From JAYFRC01 sp034926415 (lineage in GTDB: Bacteria; Bacillota; Clostridia; Oscillospirales; Oscillospiraceae): a stretch of DNA of 47,691 nt. Numbering within the stretch: the first letter of the stretch is position 1; every line of letters starts with the position of its first letter. A program made the position numbers and the translations under genes. The stretch covers positions 1 to 47,691 of the forward strand of contig JAYFRC010000056.1 in the NCBI GenBank assembly GCA_034926415.1, given 5' to 3'. Below, piece after piece: positions 1 through 9,510 of the stretch. The notes beneath the pieces are model-generated. The model did not search any database and had not been told where the DNA came from. It saw nothing but the letters and a program-made list of their open reading frames with translations.

Positions 1-1
1 G

Positions 2-1678
2 CACGAAAAAATGGCCGAAACGCTTGACGGGTGCATCGAGGAGATACACGCCATACAAAACGCCGCCCGCGGCGGAATCATGACCGAGCGCCCCGCATGG
101 CCGATGATAGTCTTCCGCACCCCTAAGGGCTGGACAGGCCCGAAGGCCGTCGACGGCAAGAATATCGAAGGAACGTTCCGCGCGCATCAGGTGCCCGTTA
201 TGATGGACAAACCCGAGCACCTTGCAATACTCAGAAAATGGCTCAAAAGCTACAAGGCCGACGAGCTGTTCGACAAGAACGGCGCGCTTGTTCCGGAGCT
301 TGAGTCGCTCGCCCCGAAGGGAAATCGCCGAATGGGCGCGAACCCTCACGCCCACGGCGGAAAGCTTCTGCGCGACCTGCGCCTGCCGGATGTCCGCGAC
401 TACGCCCTCGACGTTCCCTCGCCCGGCGCTGTCGAGGCGCAGGACATGACGGAGCTCGGCGGCTTCGTACGCGATATCTTCAAACTCAACGAGGACAGCC
501 GCAACTTCCGCATCTTCGGGCCGGACGAGACGATGTCAAACCGCCTTGGAAAAGTCTTCGAGGTTACAAACCGCGACTGGAATTCCGAAAAATTCGATTA
601 CGACGAATTCCTTGCTCCCGACGGCCGCGTCATGGACTCCATGCTCTCGGAGCATATGTGCGAGGGCTGGCTTGAGGGTTATCTTCTCACTGGCCGCCAC
701 GGCTTCTTTAACAGTTACGAAGCGTTCATCAGAATCGTGGATTCCATGTTCTCGCAGCACGCCAAATGGCTCAAGACCTGCAGCGAGCTGCCCTGGCGCG
801 AGGATATAGCGTCGCTTAACTACGTCCTGTCCTCGAACGTCTGGCAGCAGGATCACAACGGCTTCACTCATCAGGACCCAGGCTTCCTCGACCACGTCGC
901 GGACAAGACGGCCGATGTGGTGAGGCTCTATCTGCCGCCTGACACCAACTGCCTGCTCTCTGTTTTCGACCACTGCATACGCAGCCGCAACTGCGTCAAC
1001 GTAATGGTAACGTCAAAGCACCCGCGCCCACAGTGGCTCACGATGGAGCAGGCCATCCGCCACTGCGCCCACGGCATAGGCATCTGGGACTGGGCCAGCA
1101 ACGACCAGGGCGCCGAGCCCGACGTCGTCATGGCCTGCTGCGGCGATACGCCGACGCTCGAAACTCTGGCCGCCGTCAGCATTCTCCGCAGTGAGCTTCC
1201 GGAGCTTAAGATACGCGTCGTCAACGTCGTAGACCTGATGATGCTTCAGCCCGCGGTAGAGCATCCGCACGGCATGACCGACGCGGACTACGATATTCTG
1301 TTCACGAAGGACAAGCCGATAATCTTCGCGTTCCACGGTTATCCGAAGCTTATCCACGAGCTCACCTACCGCCGCCACAACAGGAACCTCCATGTTCGCG
1401 GCTACAAGGAGGAAGGCACGATAACGACGCCTTTCGATATGCGCGTGCTTAACGATATTGACCGCTTCCACCTTGTCGTCGATACGATCGAGCGCCTTCC
1501 GCAACTCGGAAACCGCGGCGCGTTTCTCGTCCAGAAGATGAAAGACAAGCTTGTCGAACACAAGCAGTATATCCAGAAATACGGCGAGGATATGCCGGAG
1601 ATAAAGGAATGGACCTGGGAAGGCTCCATGGGCAAGAAAACTCCGGCCGCAAAAACCGTAAAAGTCAAAAGGAAATAA
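2..1678 (+). CDS. xfp: Phosphoketolase (xylulose-5-P/fructose-6-P), C-terminal part, cut by the window edge
   Basis: This thiamine-diphosphate enzyme splits xylulose 5-phosphate (and often fructose 6-phosphate) with phosphate to give acetyl phosphate and glyceraldehyde 3-phosphate (or erythrose 4-phosphate). The frame is open through the left edge: the codons before the first ATG at 11 read H-E-K, which continues the family sequence, so that ATG is internal. About 558 residues of the roughly 790 usual for the family are visible, from the R-P-A-W-P-M-I-V-F-R-T-P-K-G-W segment to the C terminus. The ThDP-binding N-terminal domain lies outside. The C-terminal tail is short and basic (K-K-T-P-A-A-K-T-V-K-V-K-R-K). 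A perfect hairpin follows the stop. The family assignment is secure, but substrate preference cannot be read from sequence. Confidence 0.95.
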   Translation, partial: HEKMAETLDGCIEEIHAIQNAARGGIMTERPAWPMIVFRTPKGWTGPKAVDGKNIEGTFRAHQVPVMMDKPEHLAILRKWLKSYKADELFDKNGALVPELESLAPKGNRRMGANPHAHGGKLLRDLRLPDVRDYALDVPSPGAVEAQDMTELGGFVRDIFKLNEDSRNFRIFGPDETMSNRLGKVFEVTNRDWNSEKFDYDEFLAPDGRVMDSMLSEHMCEGWLEGYLLTGRHGFFNSYEAFIRIVDSMFSQHAKWLKTCSELPWREDIASLNYVLSSNVWQQDHNGFTHQDPGFLDHVADKTADVVRLYLPPDTNCLLSVFDHCIRSRNCVNVMVTSKHPRPQWLTMEQAIRHCAHGIGIWDWASNDQGAEPDVVMACCGDTPTLETLAAVSILRSELPELKIRVVNVVDLMMLQPAVEHPHGMTDADYDILFTKDKPIIFAFHGYPKLIHELTYRRHNRNLHVRGYKEEGTITTPFDMRVLNDIDRFHLVVDTIERLPQLGNRGAFLVQKMKDKLVEHKQYIQKYGEDMPEIKEWTWEGSMGKKTPAAKTVKVKRK

Positions 1679-1703
1679 CTTCCATTTCCAGCAATTCCCA
1701 TAA

Positions 1704-1737
1704 AAAGCGCTCCGCGAAAAATTTCGCGGAGCGCTTT
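1704..1737. terminator. Bidirectional terminator between xfp and mreB
   Basis: A perfect 16-bp inverted repeat (1704-1719 and 1722-1737) has A-rich and T-rich outer ends, so the RNA from either strand forms a GC-rich stem with a U-containing flank. It sits between the convergent xfp and mreB genes and can end both transcripts. Confidence 0.85.
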
Positions 1738-1749
1738 CTGATTCTTGTC

Positions 1750-2781
1750 TTATCGGTTCATCTGCTTGCGGCGGGAGAGATTGACCGTTCCGTCCTGCAT
1801 GGAGCTGACCCAGTCGAGGCTCTGGCCGGTGCCAAGCGCGACGCACTGTATGGCGTTCTCGGCGACCGTGGTGTTTATACCGGTGCGGGCGGTGACGAGC
1901 TTATCAAATCCGTCCACAAGGCTTCCGCCGCCGGTCATGACGATTCCGTTTGTGGAGATGTCCGCCACAAGCTCGGGCGGAGTGCGCTCCAGCACGGAAT
2001 GTATTGCTTCGAGAATTCGCTGCGACGGCTCCTCAAACGCTTCCATCATCTCGCTCGAGGTGACGGTGAATATCTTGGGAAGTCCCGTCATAAGGCAGCG
2101 GCCCTTGACGTCGAGGCTTATCTCTTCGTCCTTTGGATAAACGCAGCCTATCTTTATCTTCATATCCTCCGCGGTACGCTCACCTATAAGCACGTTGTGC
2201 TTGCGGCGGATATACTTGACGACCGCCTCGTTGAACATATCGCCAGCGACTTTTATGGACTCGGACTCGACGACTCCGTTGAGGGAGATTACCGCGATGT
2301 CGCTCGTGCCGCCGCCGATGTCGACGACCATGTGTCCGTCTGGCTGGGCAATGTCTATTCCGGCGCCGATGGCCGCTGCCACGGGCTCTTCGATAAGGTA
2401 CACGCGGCGGGCTCCTGCCTGGAGTCCGGCGTCTATGACAGCGCGCTCCTCGACCTCGGTTATTCCCGAGGGAACGCAGATGATGACGCGGGGCTTGAAA
2501 AGCTGGAATCCGTTGACCTTGTGAATAAATTCCCTCAGCATACGCTCGGTCATGTCGTAATCCGAGATAACGCCGTCGCGCAGGGGACGGATAGCGATAA
2601 TGTTGCCGGGAGTACGTCCGAGCATTGCCTGTGCGTCCGCGCCGACCTTGAGCAGCTTGCCGCTGTTCTTGTCCATAGCGACGACGGACGGCTCGTTCAA
2701 AACTATGCCCTTGCCTTTAACGTAAACCAGTACGGAGGCCGTACCGAGATCTATTCCTATATCCATTGCCAGAGCGCACAT
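1750..2781 (-). CDS. mreB: MreB/Mbl-family rod-shape actin homologue
   Basis: This bacterial actin polymerises under the membrane and guides the elongation machinery for cell-wall synthesis. The actin-fold nucleotide motifs are present: phosphate-1 D-I-G-I-D-L-G-T near residue 7, phosphate-2 V-V-D-I-G-G-G-T-S-D near 152-161, and the adenosine motif T-G-G-G-S-L-V-D-G near 280. I chose the ATG at 2781 because an AGGTG ribosome site lies about 8 bases upstream. An ATG at 2796 is also in frame but lacks a well-spaced site. The length of 343 residues is normal. No mreC or mreD follows, so this is a solitary paralogue (MreB, Mbl or MreBH type) with its own promoter. Sequence alone does not say which paralogue. 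Confidence 0.93.
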   Translation of the reverse strand: MCALAMDIGIDLGTASVLVYVKGKGIVLNEPSVVAMDKNSGKLLKVGADAQAMLGRTPGNIIAIRPLRDGVISDYDMTERMLREFIHKVNGFQLFKPRVIICVPSGITEVEERAVIDAGLQAGARRVYLIEEPVAAAIGAGIDIAQPDGHMVVDIGGGTSDIAVISLNGVVESESIKVAGDMFNEAVVKYIRRKHNVLIGERTAEDMKIKIGCVYPKDEEISLDVKGRCLMTGLPKIFTVTSSEMMEAFEEPSQRILEAIHSVLERTPPELVADISTNGIVMTGGGSLVDGFDKLVTARTGINTTVAENAIQCVALGTGQSLDWVSSMQDGTVNLSRRKQMNR

Positions 2782-2850
2782 ATGCTCACACCTCATTAAA
2801 ACTTTCTTTGTATTTATTCCTTAAATCATAAGGTTATATACTAATATTTG

Positions 2851-2879
2851 ATTATAGCCTATCCATTTATGATTTGCAA
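2851..2879 (-). promoter_or_regulatory. SigA-type promoter of mreB
   Basis: On the minus strand TTGCAA (2874-2879) and TATAAT (2851-2856) are separated by 17 bases. The -35 element overlaps the last codons of comF. Transcription would start near 2844, giving a leader of about 60 bases to the mreB start at 2781. Confidence 0.7.
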
Positions 2880-3559
2880 TAGACGTTTTCTCCAGTTTTT
2901 GCAACTTTTCGCCCACCTGCGACAGCCGCGCACAGGACTCGCCTCGCACCGCTCTCGCGCAGTACGCGGCAGCATTCTCCCATAGTGCTGCCGGTCGTCA
3001 GTATGTCGTCGACAAGCAGCGCGCTCCTGCCCTCTATTTTTGCGCCGGCGCTCGCGGCGTACGCACCGAGCACGTTCGCCCGCCTTGCCTCGGCGTCCTT
3101 TATACCGGACTGCGGAGGTGTGTCCGATATTTTGTCGAGCAGTTTTTCGCACGGGATGCCGAGGCGCTTCGCAATTTCCTCCGCAAGCAGCCGCGCCTGA
3201 TCGTAACCGCGCTTTCTGAGTCTTTTCGCGCTGAGCGGAGCCCATGTGACAACGTCTGGCTTTTCCTGAATATGCCTTTGAATATATGGTGTCAGCAACT
3301 CCGCGTATACAGGGGCGCGGTACGACGCGCCGCCGAATTTATAGCGCAGCAGCGACTCACGCACGACGTCCTGATAGTAAAGCGGGACAACACAGAATTC
3401 GGAGTTTTTAACGCTCGCCGTTTCCGACGCGCCCTCGCGCATGGGTAGAGTTTCCCCGCATTTTCTGCAAAAGTATTCTTCGCCGCCTTTTAGGGCTCTT
3501 CCGCAGAATACGCATTTTTTCGGATAAAGCAAATCGAGCAGTGTATCAAACGCTCTCAT
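2867..3559 (-). CDS. comF: ComF-family phosphoribosyltransferase-like protein
   Basis: ComF proteins act in uptake or processing of transforming DNA and carry a phosphoribosyltransferase fold. The 230-residue product has an N-terminal zinc-ribbon (C-V-F-C-G near 16-20 and C-R-K-C-G near 31-35) and a C-terminal PRPP-binding loop L-L-V-D-D-I-L-T-T-G-S-T near residues 181-192. Its start overlaps the recD2 stop by four bases (3556-3559), so the two are translationally coupled. Competence function is inferred from the family. Many Clostridia keep comF without known natural transformation. Confidence 0.88.
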   Translation of the reverse strand: MRAFDTLLDLLYPKKCVFCGRALKGGEEYFCRKCGETLPMREGASETASVKNSEFCVVPLYYQDVVRESLLRYKFGGASYRAPVYAELLTPYIQRHIQEKPDVVTWAPLSAKRLRKRGYDQARLLAEEIAKRLGIPCEKLLDKISDTPPQSGIKDAEARRANVLGAYAASAGAKIEGRSALLVDDILTTGSTMGECCRVLRESGARRVLCAAVAGGRKVAKTGENVYCKS

Positions 3560-5763
3560 TTTTCAGCGCCCGCTTTCAGCCGCGCGCGAAGCCCGCTGTA
3601 ACGCCGCGCCTGACGGTCGTTTTCCGCCATGCGGTAAACGGCGCTATCGTCGCCCGCGATTATCATTAGCTCTTTTGCTCGCGTTATCGCAGTGTACAGC
3701 ACGCCGCGCACAAGAAGCGACGGCGCCGCATTAAGCACCGCGAGCACCACGGCGCGGTATTCGCTGCCCTGCGATTTGTGCACCGTCATCGCATAGGCAA
3801 GCTCTATTTCAGAAAGCATGTCCGCCGTGTAGGCGCAGGTGTGGTCGTCGAATTTTATCGTGACTATCTCGCCGCTCGCGTCTATCGACGCTATCTTGCC
3901 TACGTCGCCGTTGAATACGCCCGTTCCGACGGTTCCGTCGTCTTTTTGCCAGATTATATCGTAATCGTTTTTTATCTGCATCACGCGGTCGCCCTCGCGC
4001 AGCACGCTTTCTCCAAAGCGCTTTTCATTTTTCCCCTCGGCCGCGGGATTGAGCGCTTCCTGAAGCGCGCGGTTGAGATTGGCCGTTCCGGTCTCGCCTC
4101 TTCGCGTCGGCGAGAGCACCTGTATCTGGTCGGACGGAATATTCATATTTTTCGGAAGCCGCGTTTTGCAAAGATCCACCACGGTCTCGACAAGCCGCGC
4201 GCCCTCGCGCCGGCTTAAAAAGAAGAAATCGCTCTGGTCGTTTGAAAGCCGCGGCTTCATTCCCTTGTTAACGGCGTGCGCGTTGCGCACTATCGCGGAA
4301 CTCTCAGCCTGCCTGAATATCTCGGTCAGCGCGACGGTCTCTATCCGCCCGCTGCGTATGAGGTCTGAAAAAACGTTGCCCGCTCCGACCGACGGCAGCT
4401 GGTCGGGGTCGCCCACCAGCACGAGCCTGCAGCCCGGGCGCAGCGCGGCCAGCAGTGCGCGCAGCAGCGTAAGGTCGACCATCGATGTCTCGTCCACTAT
4501 TATGGCGTCCGCTTCGAGCTGCTCGTTTTCGTTCTTCGAAAATGTCAGTTCTCCGGTTGCGTCGTTCCAGCTCATACCAAGCAGGCGGTGAATGGTCTGC
4601 CCTTCCATGCCGCAGAGCTCGCCGAGCCGCTTAGCTGCGCGTCCTGTGGGCGCGGCCAGTTCGGTTTTCATTCCCATCATCTCAAAGCACGAAGCGATCG
4701 CGCGGACGCAGGTGGTCTTTCCTGTTCCGGGACCGCCTGTAAGCAGGAAGACTCCGTCTCTCGCAGCGCACTCGACGGCGCTTCGCTGCTGCGCAGCGTA
4801 GGTTATGTTTTGTTCTTTTTCGATGCGCGATATTATCGCGCCGATGTTTCTGCCCTTGTCCACTTTCGCTTTCAGCATAGCTTCAAGACGCGAGCATACG
4901 AATGTCTCGGCCTCATACATCGCCGCGAGATAGCAGGCGTCTACTCCAGCCACGCGTTCTGAAATTATCTTCCCCTTTTCGCAGAGCGAGTCTATCGCTA
5001 TCTCGGCTGTGTCGGTGCCTATCTCGATAAGCTGCGCCGAAGCGGCGGCCAGTTTGTCGCGCGGGAGAAAGACGTGTCCGTTGCCGAGATTATATGAAAG
5101 CTCGTAGATGACCGCCGCCTCAACGCGGCGCGGCTCTTCCGCGTCCACCCCGCGCGATAGCGCGATGCCGTCCGCCGCAGCGAAATCCACGCCGAAAAAT
5201 TCGTCGCAGAGAAGATAAGGGTCTTCCTTTATTTTCTCCGTGGCTTCAGCGCCGTAGCGCCCGTAAAGCCGCATGGCAAGCGTCAGTGGGAGGCCGCTCG
5301 CAGACAGAAATTCCATCATCCTGCGCATGCCCGTCTGGTATTTGAAGCTCTCGGATATCTCCCTGGCTTTTTTTGCCGTTATGCCTTTCAGCGTCGCCAT
5401 ACGCTCAGGTTCGAGCTCCAGCACATCCAGCGTTTCCTCGCCGAAGCGCGAAACGAGTATCTGTGCCGTAGCCGGGCCCACGCCCTTTATAACGCCGGAA
5501 GAAAGATAATCGAGTATACCGCTTTCGGTTCGCGGGAGATAACGCTCGACGACCTCAGCCTTTATCTGATCGCCGTGCGTCGGGTGGTGCGCCCACTCTC
5601 CCGTGACTATCATTTCCTCGCCCGGAGCGGCGCAGGGAATGCAGCCCACGACCGTTACGGTTTCGCCGTCGGTCGCGGTCATCCTCAGCACGGTGTAGCC
5701 GTTGTCGGCGTTCTGATATACGATATTCAGCACCGTTCCGTCGATTGTACACTGCTGTCCCAT
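3556..5763 (-). CDS. recD2: RecD2-type ATP-dependent DNA helicase
   Basis: This is a superfamily 1B 5'-3' helicase of the RecD2 class, which works without RecBC in DNA repair and replication-fork maintenance. The N-terminal OB-like and helix-hairpin-helix region leads into the motor core: Walker A G-G-P-G-T-G-K-T near residue 345, motif II V-D-E-T-S-M, motif III G-D-P-D-Q-L-P-S-V-G, and the C-terminal M-T-V-H-K-S-Q-G-S-E-Y motif. The ATG at 5763 was chosen because an AGGAG site lies 8 bases upstream. The longer frame to 5823 overlaps the upstream gene without a ribosome site. At 735 residues it matches RecD2. It lies 14 bases after the small membrane protein gene and overlaps comF. Confidence 0.94.
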   Translation of the reverse strand: MGQQCTIDGTVLNIVYQNADNGYTVLRMTATDGETVTVVGCIPCAAPGEEMIVTGEWAHHPTHGDQIKAEVVERYLPRTESGILDYLSSGVIKGVGPATAQILVSRFGEETLDVLELEPERMATLKGITAKKAREISESFKYQTGMRRMMEFLSASGLPLTLAMRLYGRYGAEATEKIKEDPYLLCDEFFGVDFAAADGIALSRGVDAEEPRRVEAAVIYELSYNLGNGHVFLPRDKLAAASAQLIEIGTDTAEIAIDSLCEKGKIISERVAGVDACYLAAMYEAETFVCSRLEAMLKAKVDKGRNIGAIISRIEKEQNITYAAQQRSAVECAARDGVFLLTGGPGTGKTTCVRAIASCFEMMGMKTELAAPTGRAAKRLGELCGMEGQTIHRLLGMSWNDATGELTFSKNENEQLEADAIIVDETSMVDLTLLRALLAALRPGCRLVLVGDPDQLPSVGAGNVFSDLIRSGRIETVALTEIFRQAESSAIVRNAHAVNKGMKPRLSNDQSDFFFLSRREGARLVETVVDLCKTRLPKNMNIPSDQIQVLSPTRRGETGTANLNRALQEALNPAAEGKNEKRFGESVLREGDRVMQIKNDYDIIWQKDDGTVGTGVFNGDVGKIASIDASGEIVTIKFDDHTCAYTADMLSEIELAYAMTVHKSQGSEYRAVVLAVLNAAPSLLVRGVLYTAITRAKELMIIAGDDSAVYRMAENDRQARRYSGLRARLKAGAEK

Positions 5764-5777
5764 AATCCGTCTCCTGC

Positions 5778-6119
5778 TTATGTATTTTTGGCGATCTCCT
5801 CCACAGCGTCCGCTCCCGCGCATACCTGCACATCGTCGTACTGCGTTGATAGGAGTATCGCCTCAGCTCTGGCCCTCGTGTTCATCCCGCAGTCAAATAC
5901 CAAAATTTTACAGAATCTGTTTCCCCCGAATCTCGTCCGCGAAAGCAGCGCCACCGTCTGCTCGAGAGCGGGCGCGTCTCCGCTGGCGGAGACCACGGCA
6001 ACCGTCTTTTCGAGCTTTCTCCGCCCAATTGAAAACAAAACGTCGGCGAGCATCCATACGACCGACGCTACCCCTATCGCCGCGAACAGGGCTATGATTG
6101 CGTCGCGAATTATTTCCAT
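5778..6119 (-). CDS. Small membrane-anchored protein of unknown function
   Basis: This is a 113-residue protein that I do not recognise. One hydrophobic helix near residues 7-30 is followed by a soluble alpha/beta-looking domain with the segment K-T-V-A-V-V-S-A-S-G-D and a C-terminal acidic end. A GAGGTG ribosome site lies 7 bases before the ATG, and recD2 starts 14 bases after the stop, so it is the first gene of the recD2-comF unit. The predicted topology is one membrane anchor with the domain in the cytoplasm. Function is unknown. Confidence 0.7.
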   Translation of the reverse strand: MEIIRDAIIALFAAIGVASVVWMLADVLFSIGRRKLEKTVAVVSASGDAPALEQTVALLSRTRFGGNRFCKILVFDCGMNTRARAEAILLSTQYDDVQVCAGADAVEEIAKNT

Positions 6120-6190
6120 TCCGTTTCACCTCGCCGTTATTCTATGCGGCGTTGAAAAAGTTGTGAAAAAACGGCGCGGTTTCCGCTGTG

Positions 6191-9013
6191 TTACAACACT
6201 TTTTTAAGATACTGTCCGGTGTATGACTCCCCGCATTTTGCCACTTCCTCGGGCGTACCGCAGCAGACGACGTTTCCGCCGCCCGTTCCGCCCTCTGGTC
6301 CGAGGTCAATAATATAATCCGCGGTCTTTATCACATCGAGATTGTGTTCTATGACCATCACGGTGTTTCCGCAGTCGGTAAGCTCCTGAAGCACGTCTAT
6401 GAGCTTTCGTACATCGTCGGTATGAAGTCCCGTCGTTGGCTCGTCGAGAACGTAGATGGTCTTTCCGGTGCTCTGTTTGCTAAGCTCCGTTGCAAGCTTG
6501 ACGCGCTGCGCTTCGCCGCCCGAGAGCGTCGTCGACGACTGGCCGAGCTTAACGTAACCAAGGCCTACCTGCTGGAGCGTCAAGAGCTTTCTTCTCAGTT
6601 TTGGAATATTGTCAAAAAATTCGACGCCCTCGTCCACAGTCATGCTGAGCACTTCATATATGTTCTTGCCCTTGTACTTTACCTCCAGCGTCTCGCGGTT
6701 GTAGCGCCTGCCCTTACAGACGTCGCAGGGGACGTAGATATCGGGCAAAAAGTGCATCTCTATCTTTATCAGTCCATCGCCGCAGCAGGCCTCGCACCTG
6801 CCCCCGCGCACGTTGAACGAGAATCTGCCCGAGCTGTATCCACGCGCCTTCGCGTCCTGAGTCGAGGCGAAAAGCTCGCGTATGTCGTTGAACAATCCGG
6901 TGTATGTCGCGGGATTCGAGCGCGGCGTGCGTCCTATCGGGCTCTGGTCGATGTCAATAATCTTGTCGAGATATTCCTCGCCCTCGATGGCTCTGTGCTT
7001 TCCGGGACGCGTTTTCATGCGGTTTAAGTCAGCGCCGAGTTTTTTGAAAATTATCTCGTTCACGAGCGACGACTTGCCGCTTCCGGACACGCCTGTCACG
7101 CAGGTAAACGTCCCGAGCGGTATCGAAACATCAATATTTTTAAGATTGTTCTCCTTCGCGCCGAGCACTGTCAGAAACTTTCCGTTTCCTTTCCTGCGCG
7201 TCTTGGGCGTCATTATCTTTTTCTTCCCTGAAAGATACAGCCCCGTCAGCGATTTGGGGTTCGCGGCTATCTCGTCCGGTGTTCCAGCCGCGACTATCTC
7301 GCCGCCGTGGATGCCGGCGCCCGGTCCCACGTCGATTATATAATCGGCCGCTCGCATGGTGTCCTCGTCATGCTCGACGACGATGAGCGTGTTCCCGATA
7401 TCGCGCATATGTTTGAGCGTGGCTATGAGCTTGTCATTGTCGCGCTGGTGCAGACCTATCGACGGCTCGTCGAGAATATAAAGCACGCCCATCAGGTACG
7501 AGCCTATCTGCGTCGCAAGACGTATCCTCTGGCTCTCGCCTCCAGAAAGCGTTCCGGCGCTGCGTGACAGCGTGAGGTACTCAAGTCCCACCGACTCGAG
7601 AAAGCCGAGCCTGTCGCGTATCTCCTTGATAATTCGGTCGGCTATCATGTGCTGCATTTCGGTCAGTTCAAGCTTCCCGACAAATTCCAGCTCTTCGGTT
7701 ATCGGAAGTCTTGTGAATGCGTCTATGTCAAGTCCTCCGACGGTAACCGCGAGGCTTTCGCGCTTGAGGCGTTTTCCATGGCAGTCGGGACATGGGCAGT
7801 CCGACATATAGCCCTCAAGCTCTCGGCGGGCGCTGTCGCTCTGCGTTTCGCGGTAGCGGCGCTCCACATTGTTAGCCACGCCCTCAAACTTCTGCATCAG
7901 CGTTCCCTTGCTTCCGCCGCGGTCGTAGTGCAGCTTCAGCTTTTCCTCGCCCGTGCCGTACAGTATTACATCCACGACTTCCTTTGAAAGCTTCTCCACC
8001 GGCGTCGTGAGCGAGAAATGATACTGCTTCGCAAGCGCCTCGAAGTACATGCGCGCGATATTGTCGCCGCGTATGTTGCCCCAGCCGCTTGCGGTTATTG
8101 CACCGTCCATTATCGAAAGAGATCTGTCGGGAATTATCATGTCGGGGTCGGCCTTGAGCTGGAACCCAAGTCCCGCGCAGGACGGGCACGCGCCGTAAGG
8201 CGTGTTGAACGAGAACATGCGCGGAGCTAGCTCCTCGATGGATATCCCGCAGAATTCGCAGGCGTAGTTCTGCGAAAACATCACGTCTTTTTTCTCTTTT
8301 ATGAGGTTGACTATCGCAATACCGCCCGCGAGCGCAAGCGCGGTCTCCATACTGTCCGTCAGGCGCTGGCGTATGCCCTCCTTGACGATTATGCGGTCGA
8401 CGATTATCTCTATGCTGTGCTTTTTGTTTTTGTCCAGAGCTATCGTCTCGCTGAGGTCGTACATATTTTCGTCGACGCGAGCGCGAACGTAGCCGCTCTT
8501 CCGCGCGTCGTCGAAAATCTTTGTGTGCTCGCCCTTGCGCGCGCGGACTACGGGCGCGAGAATCTGTATCTTTGTACCCTCAGGCATCGACATTATCTGG
8601 TCTATCATCTGGTCTATCGACTGCTGCTTTATCTCACGGCCGCAGTTGGGACAGTGCGGCGTGCCGACGCGCGCCCAGAGCAGACGCAGATAGTCGTACA
8701 CTTCAGTCACGGTTCCGACCGTTGAGCGCGGGTTCTTAGACGTTGTCTTCTGGTCTATCGATATCGCGGGCGAAAGCCCCTCGATATAATCAACGTCGGG
8801 TTTTTGCATCTGCCCGAGAAACTGGCGCGCGTAGGATGAGAGCGACTCGACATAGCGCCTCTGTCCTTCGGCATAAATGGTGTCGAAAGCGAGCGAGGAC
8901 TTCCCGCTTCCGGAAAGTCCCGTAAATACCACCAGCTTGTCGCGCGGTATCTCCACGTCTATGTTCTTGAGATTGTTCTCCCTCGCGCCTTTTATAATTA
9001 TCTTATCGGTCAT
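6191..9013 (-). CDS. uvrA: Excinuclease ABC subunit A
   Basis: UvrA is the damage-sensing ATPase of nucleotide excision repair and delivers UvrB to lesions. The 940-residue protein shows both ABC modules. The first has Walker A G-L-S-G-S-G-K-S-S (32-40) and signature L-S-G-G-E-S-Q-R. The second has Walker A G-V-S-G-S-G-K-S-S and signature L-S-G-G-E-A-Q-R. The zinc modules are complete (C-E-F-C paired with C-P-S-C, and C-E-A-C paired with C-D-V-C). It starts 8 bases after ybaK and is the last gene of pyrE-radC-ybaK-uvrA. uvrB and uvrC are not in the window. A weak hairpin with a T-run follows in the 71-base gap before the next gene. Confidence 0.98.
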   Translation of the reverse strand: MTDKIIIKGARENNLKNIDVEIPRDKLVVFTGLSGSGKSSLAFDTIYAEGQRRYVESLSSYARQFLGQMQKPDVDYIEGLSPAISIDQKTTSKNPRSTVGTVTEVYDYLRLLWARVGTPHCPNCGREIKQQSIDQMIDQIMSMPEGTKIQILAPVVRARKGEHTKIFDDARKSGYVRARVDENMYDLSETIALDKNKKHSIEIIVDRIIVKEGIRQRLTDSMETALALAGGIAIVNLIKEKKDVMFSQNYACEFCGISIEELAPRMFSFNTPYGACPSCAGLGFQLKADPDMIIPDRSLSIMDGAITASGWGNIRGDNIARMYFEALAKQYHFSLTTPVEKLSKEVVDVILYGTGEEKLKLHYDRGGSKGTLMQKFEGVANNVERRYRETQSDSARRELEGYMSDCPCPDCHGKRLKRESLAVTVGGLDIDAFTRLPITEELEFVGKLELTEMQHMIADRIIKEIRDRLGFLESVGLEYLTLSRSAGTLSGGESQRIRLATQIGSYLMGVLYILDEPSIGLHQRDNDKLIATLKHMRDIGNTLIVVEHDEDTMRAADYIIDVGPGAGIHGGEIVAAGTPDEIAANPKSLTGLYLSGKKKIMTPKTRRKGNGKFLTVLGAKENNLKNIDVSIPLGTFTCVTGVSGSGKSSLVNEIIFKKLGADLNRMKTRPGKHRAIEGEEYLDKIIDIDQSPIGRTPRSNPATYTGLFNDIRELFASTQDAKARGYSSGRFSFNVRGGRCEACCGDGLIKIEMHFLPDIYVPCDVCKGRRYNRETLEVKYKGKNIYEVLSMTVDEGVEFFDNIPKLRRKLLTLQQVGLGYVKLGQSSTTLSGGEAQRVKLATELSKQSTGKTIYVLDEPTTGLHTDDVRKLIDVLQELTDCGNTVMVIEHNLDVIKTADYIIDLGPEGGTGGGNVVCCGTPEEVAKCGESYTGQYLKKVL

Positions 9014-9021
9014 CCTTGTTC

Positions 9022-9510
9022 TTATTCCTTTACAATTATATCCGCCGCCGAAGCGCGCGTGAGCTCCATGAGCTTTCGCGGCTCGGCCTCTATCTGATAT
9101 CCTATTTTCCCCGCGCTTACCATTATCGTCTTATGCAAAAGACAGCTCCCATCAAACACGGTGGGAAACTGTTTCTTCATGCCCACGGGACTGCATCCGC
9201 CGCGAACGTACCCGGTAACATCGTTTATCTCGCTAACATGCAGCATCGCCACGGATTTTTCTCCCGTGGCTTTCGCTGCTTTTTTCAGGTCGAGCGTCTC
9301 GGCAACCGGCACGACGAAGACAAAATATCCCCCGCCCGCGCCCTTTGTCACGAGTGTCTTGAACACAGCGGCGGGGTCCTGCCCGAGCATCCGCGCCACA
9401 GAAACTCCGTCCACGGCCCCATCGCCGTGTTCGTACTCGTGCGGCGCGTATGACACCTTCTTTTGTTCAAGTATGCGCATAACATTGGTTTTTATTTCCT
9501 TGTTTTTCAT
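9022..9510 (-). CDS. ybaK: YbaK/EbsC-type Cys-tRNA(Pro) deacylase
   Basis: This family edits mischarged Cys-tRNA(Pro) in trans by hydrolysing the aminoacyl bond. The 162-residue length and sequence fit: an N-terminal region ending in H-E-Y-E-H-G, the invariant lysine region V-F-K-T-L-V, and the C-terminal G-G-C-S-P-V-G-M-K-K segment typical of YbaK. The ATG overlaps the radC stop by four bases. Its place between radC and uvrA suggests a shared transcript rather than a shared function. Confidence 0.9.
   Translation of the reverse strand: MKNKEIKTNVMRILEQKKVSYAPHEYEHGDGAVDGVSVARMLGQDPAAVFKTLVTKGAGGGYFVFVVPVAETLDLKKAAKATGEKSVAMLHVSEINDVTGYVRGGCSPVGMKKQFPTVFDGSCLLHKTIMVSAGKIGYQIEAEPRKLMELTRASAADIIVKE

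Noticed and set aside
1609..2799. A long plus-strand frame across mreB
   Set aside because: It is the antisense of mreB, which has clear actin motifs, a ribosome site and a promoter.
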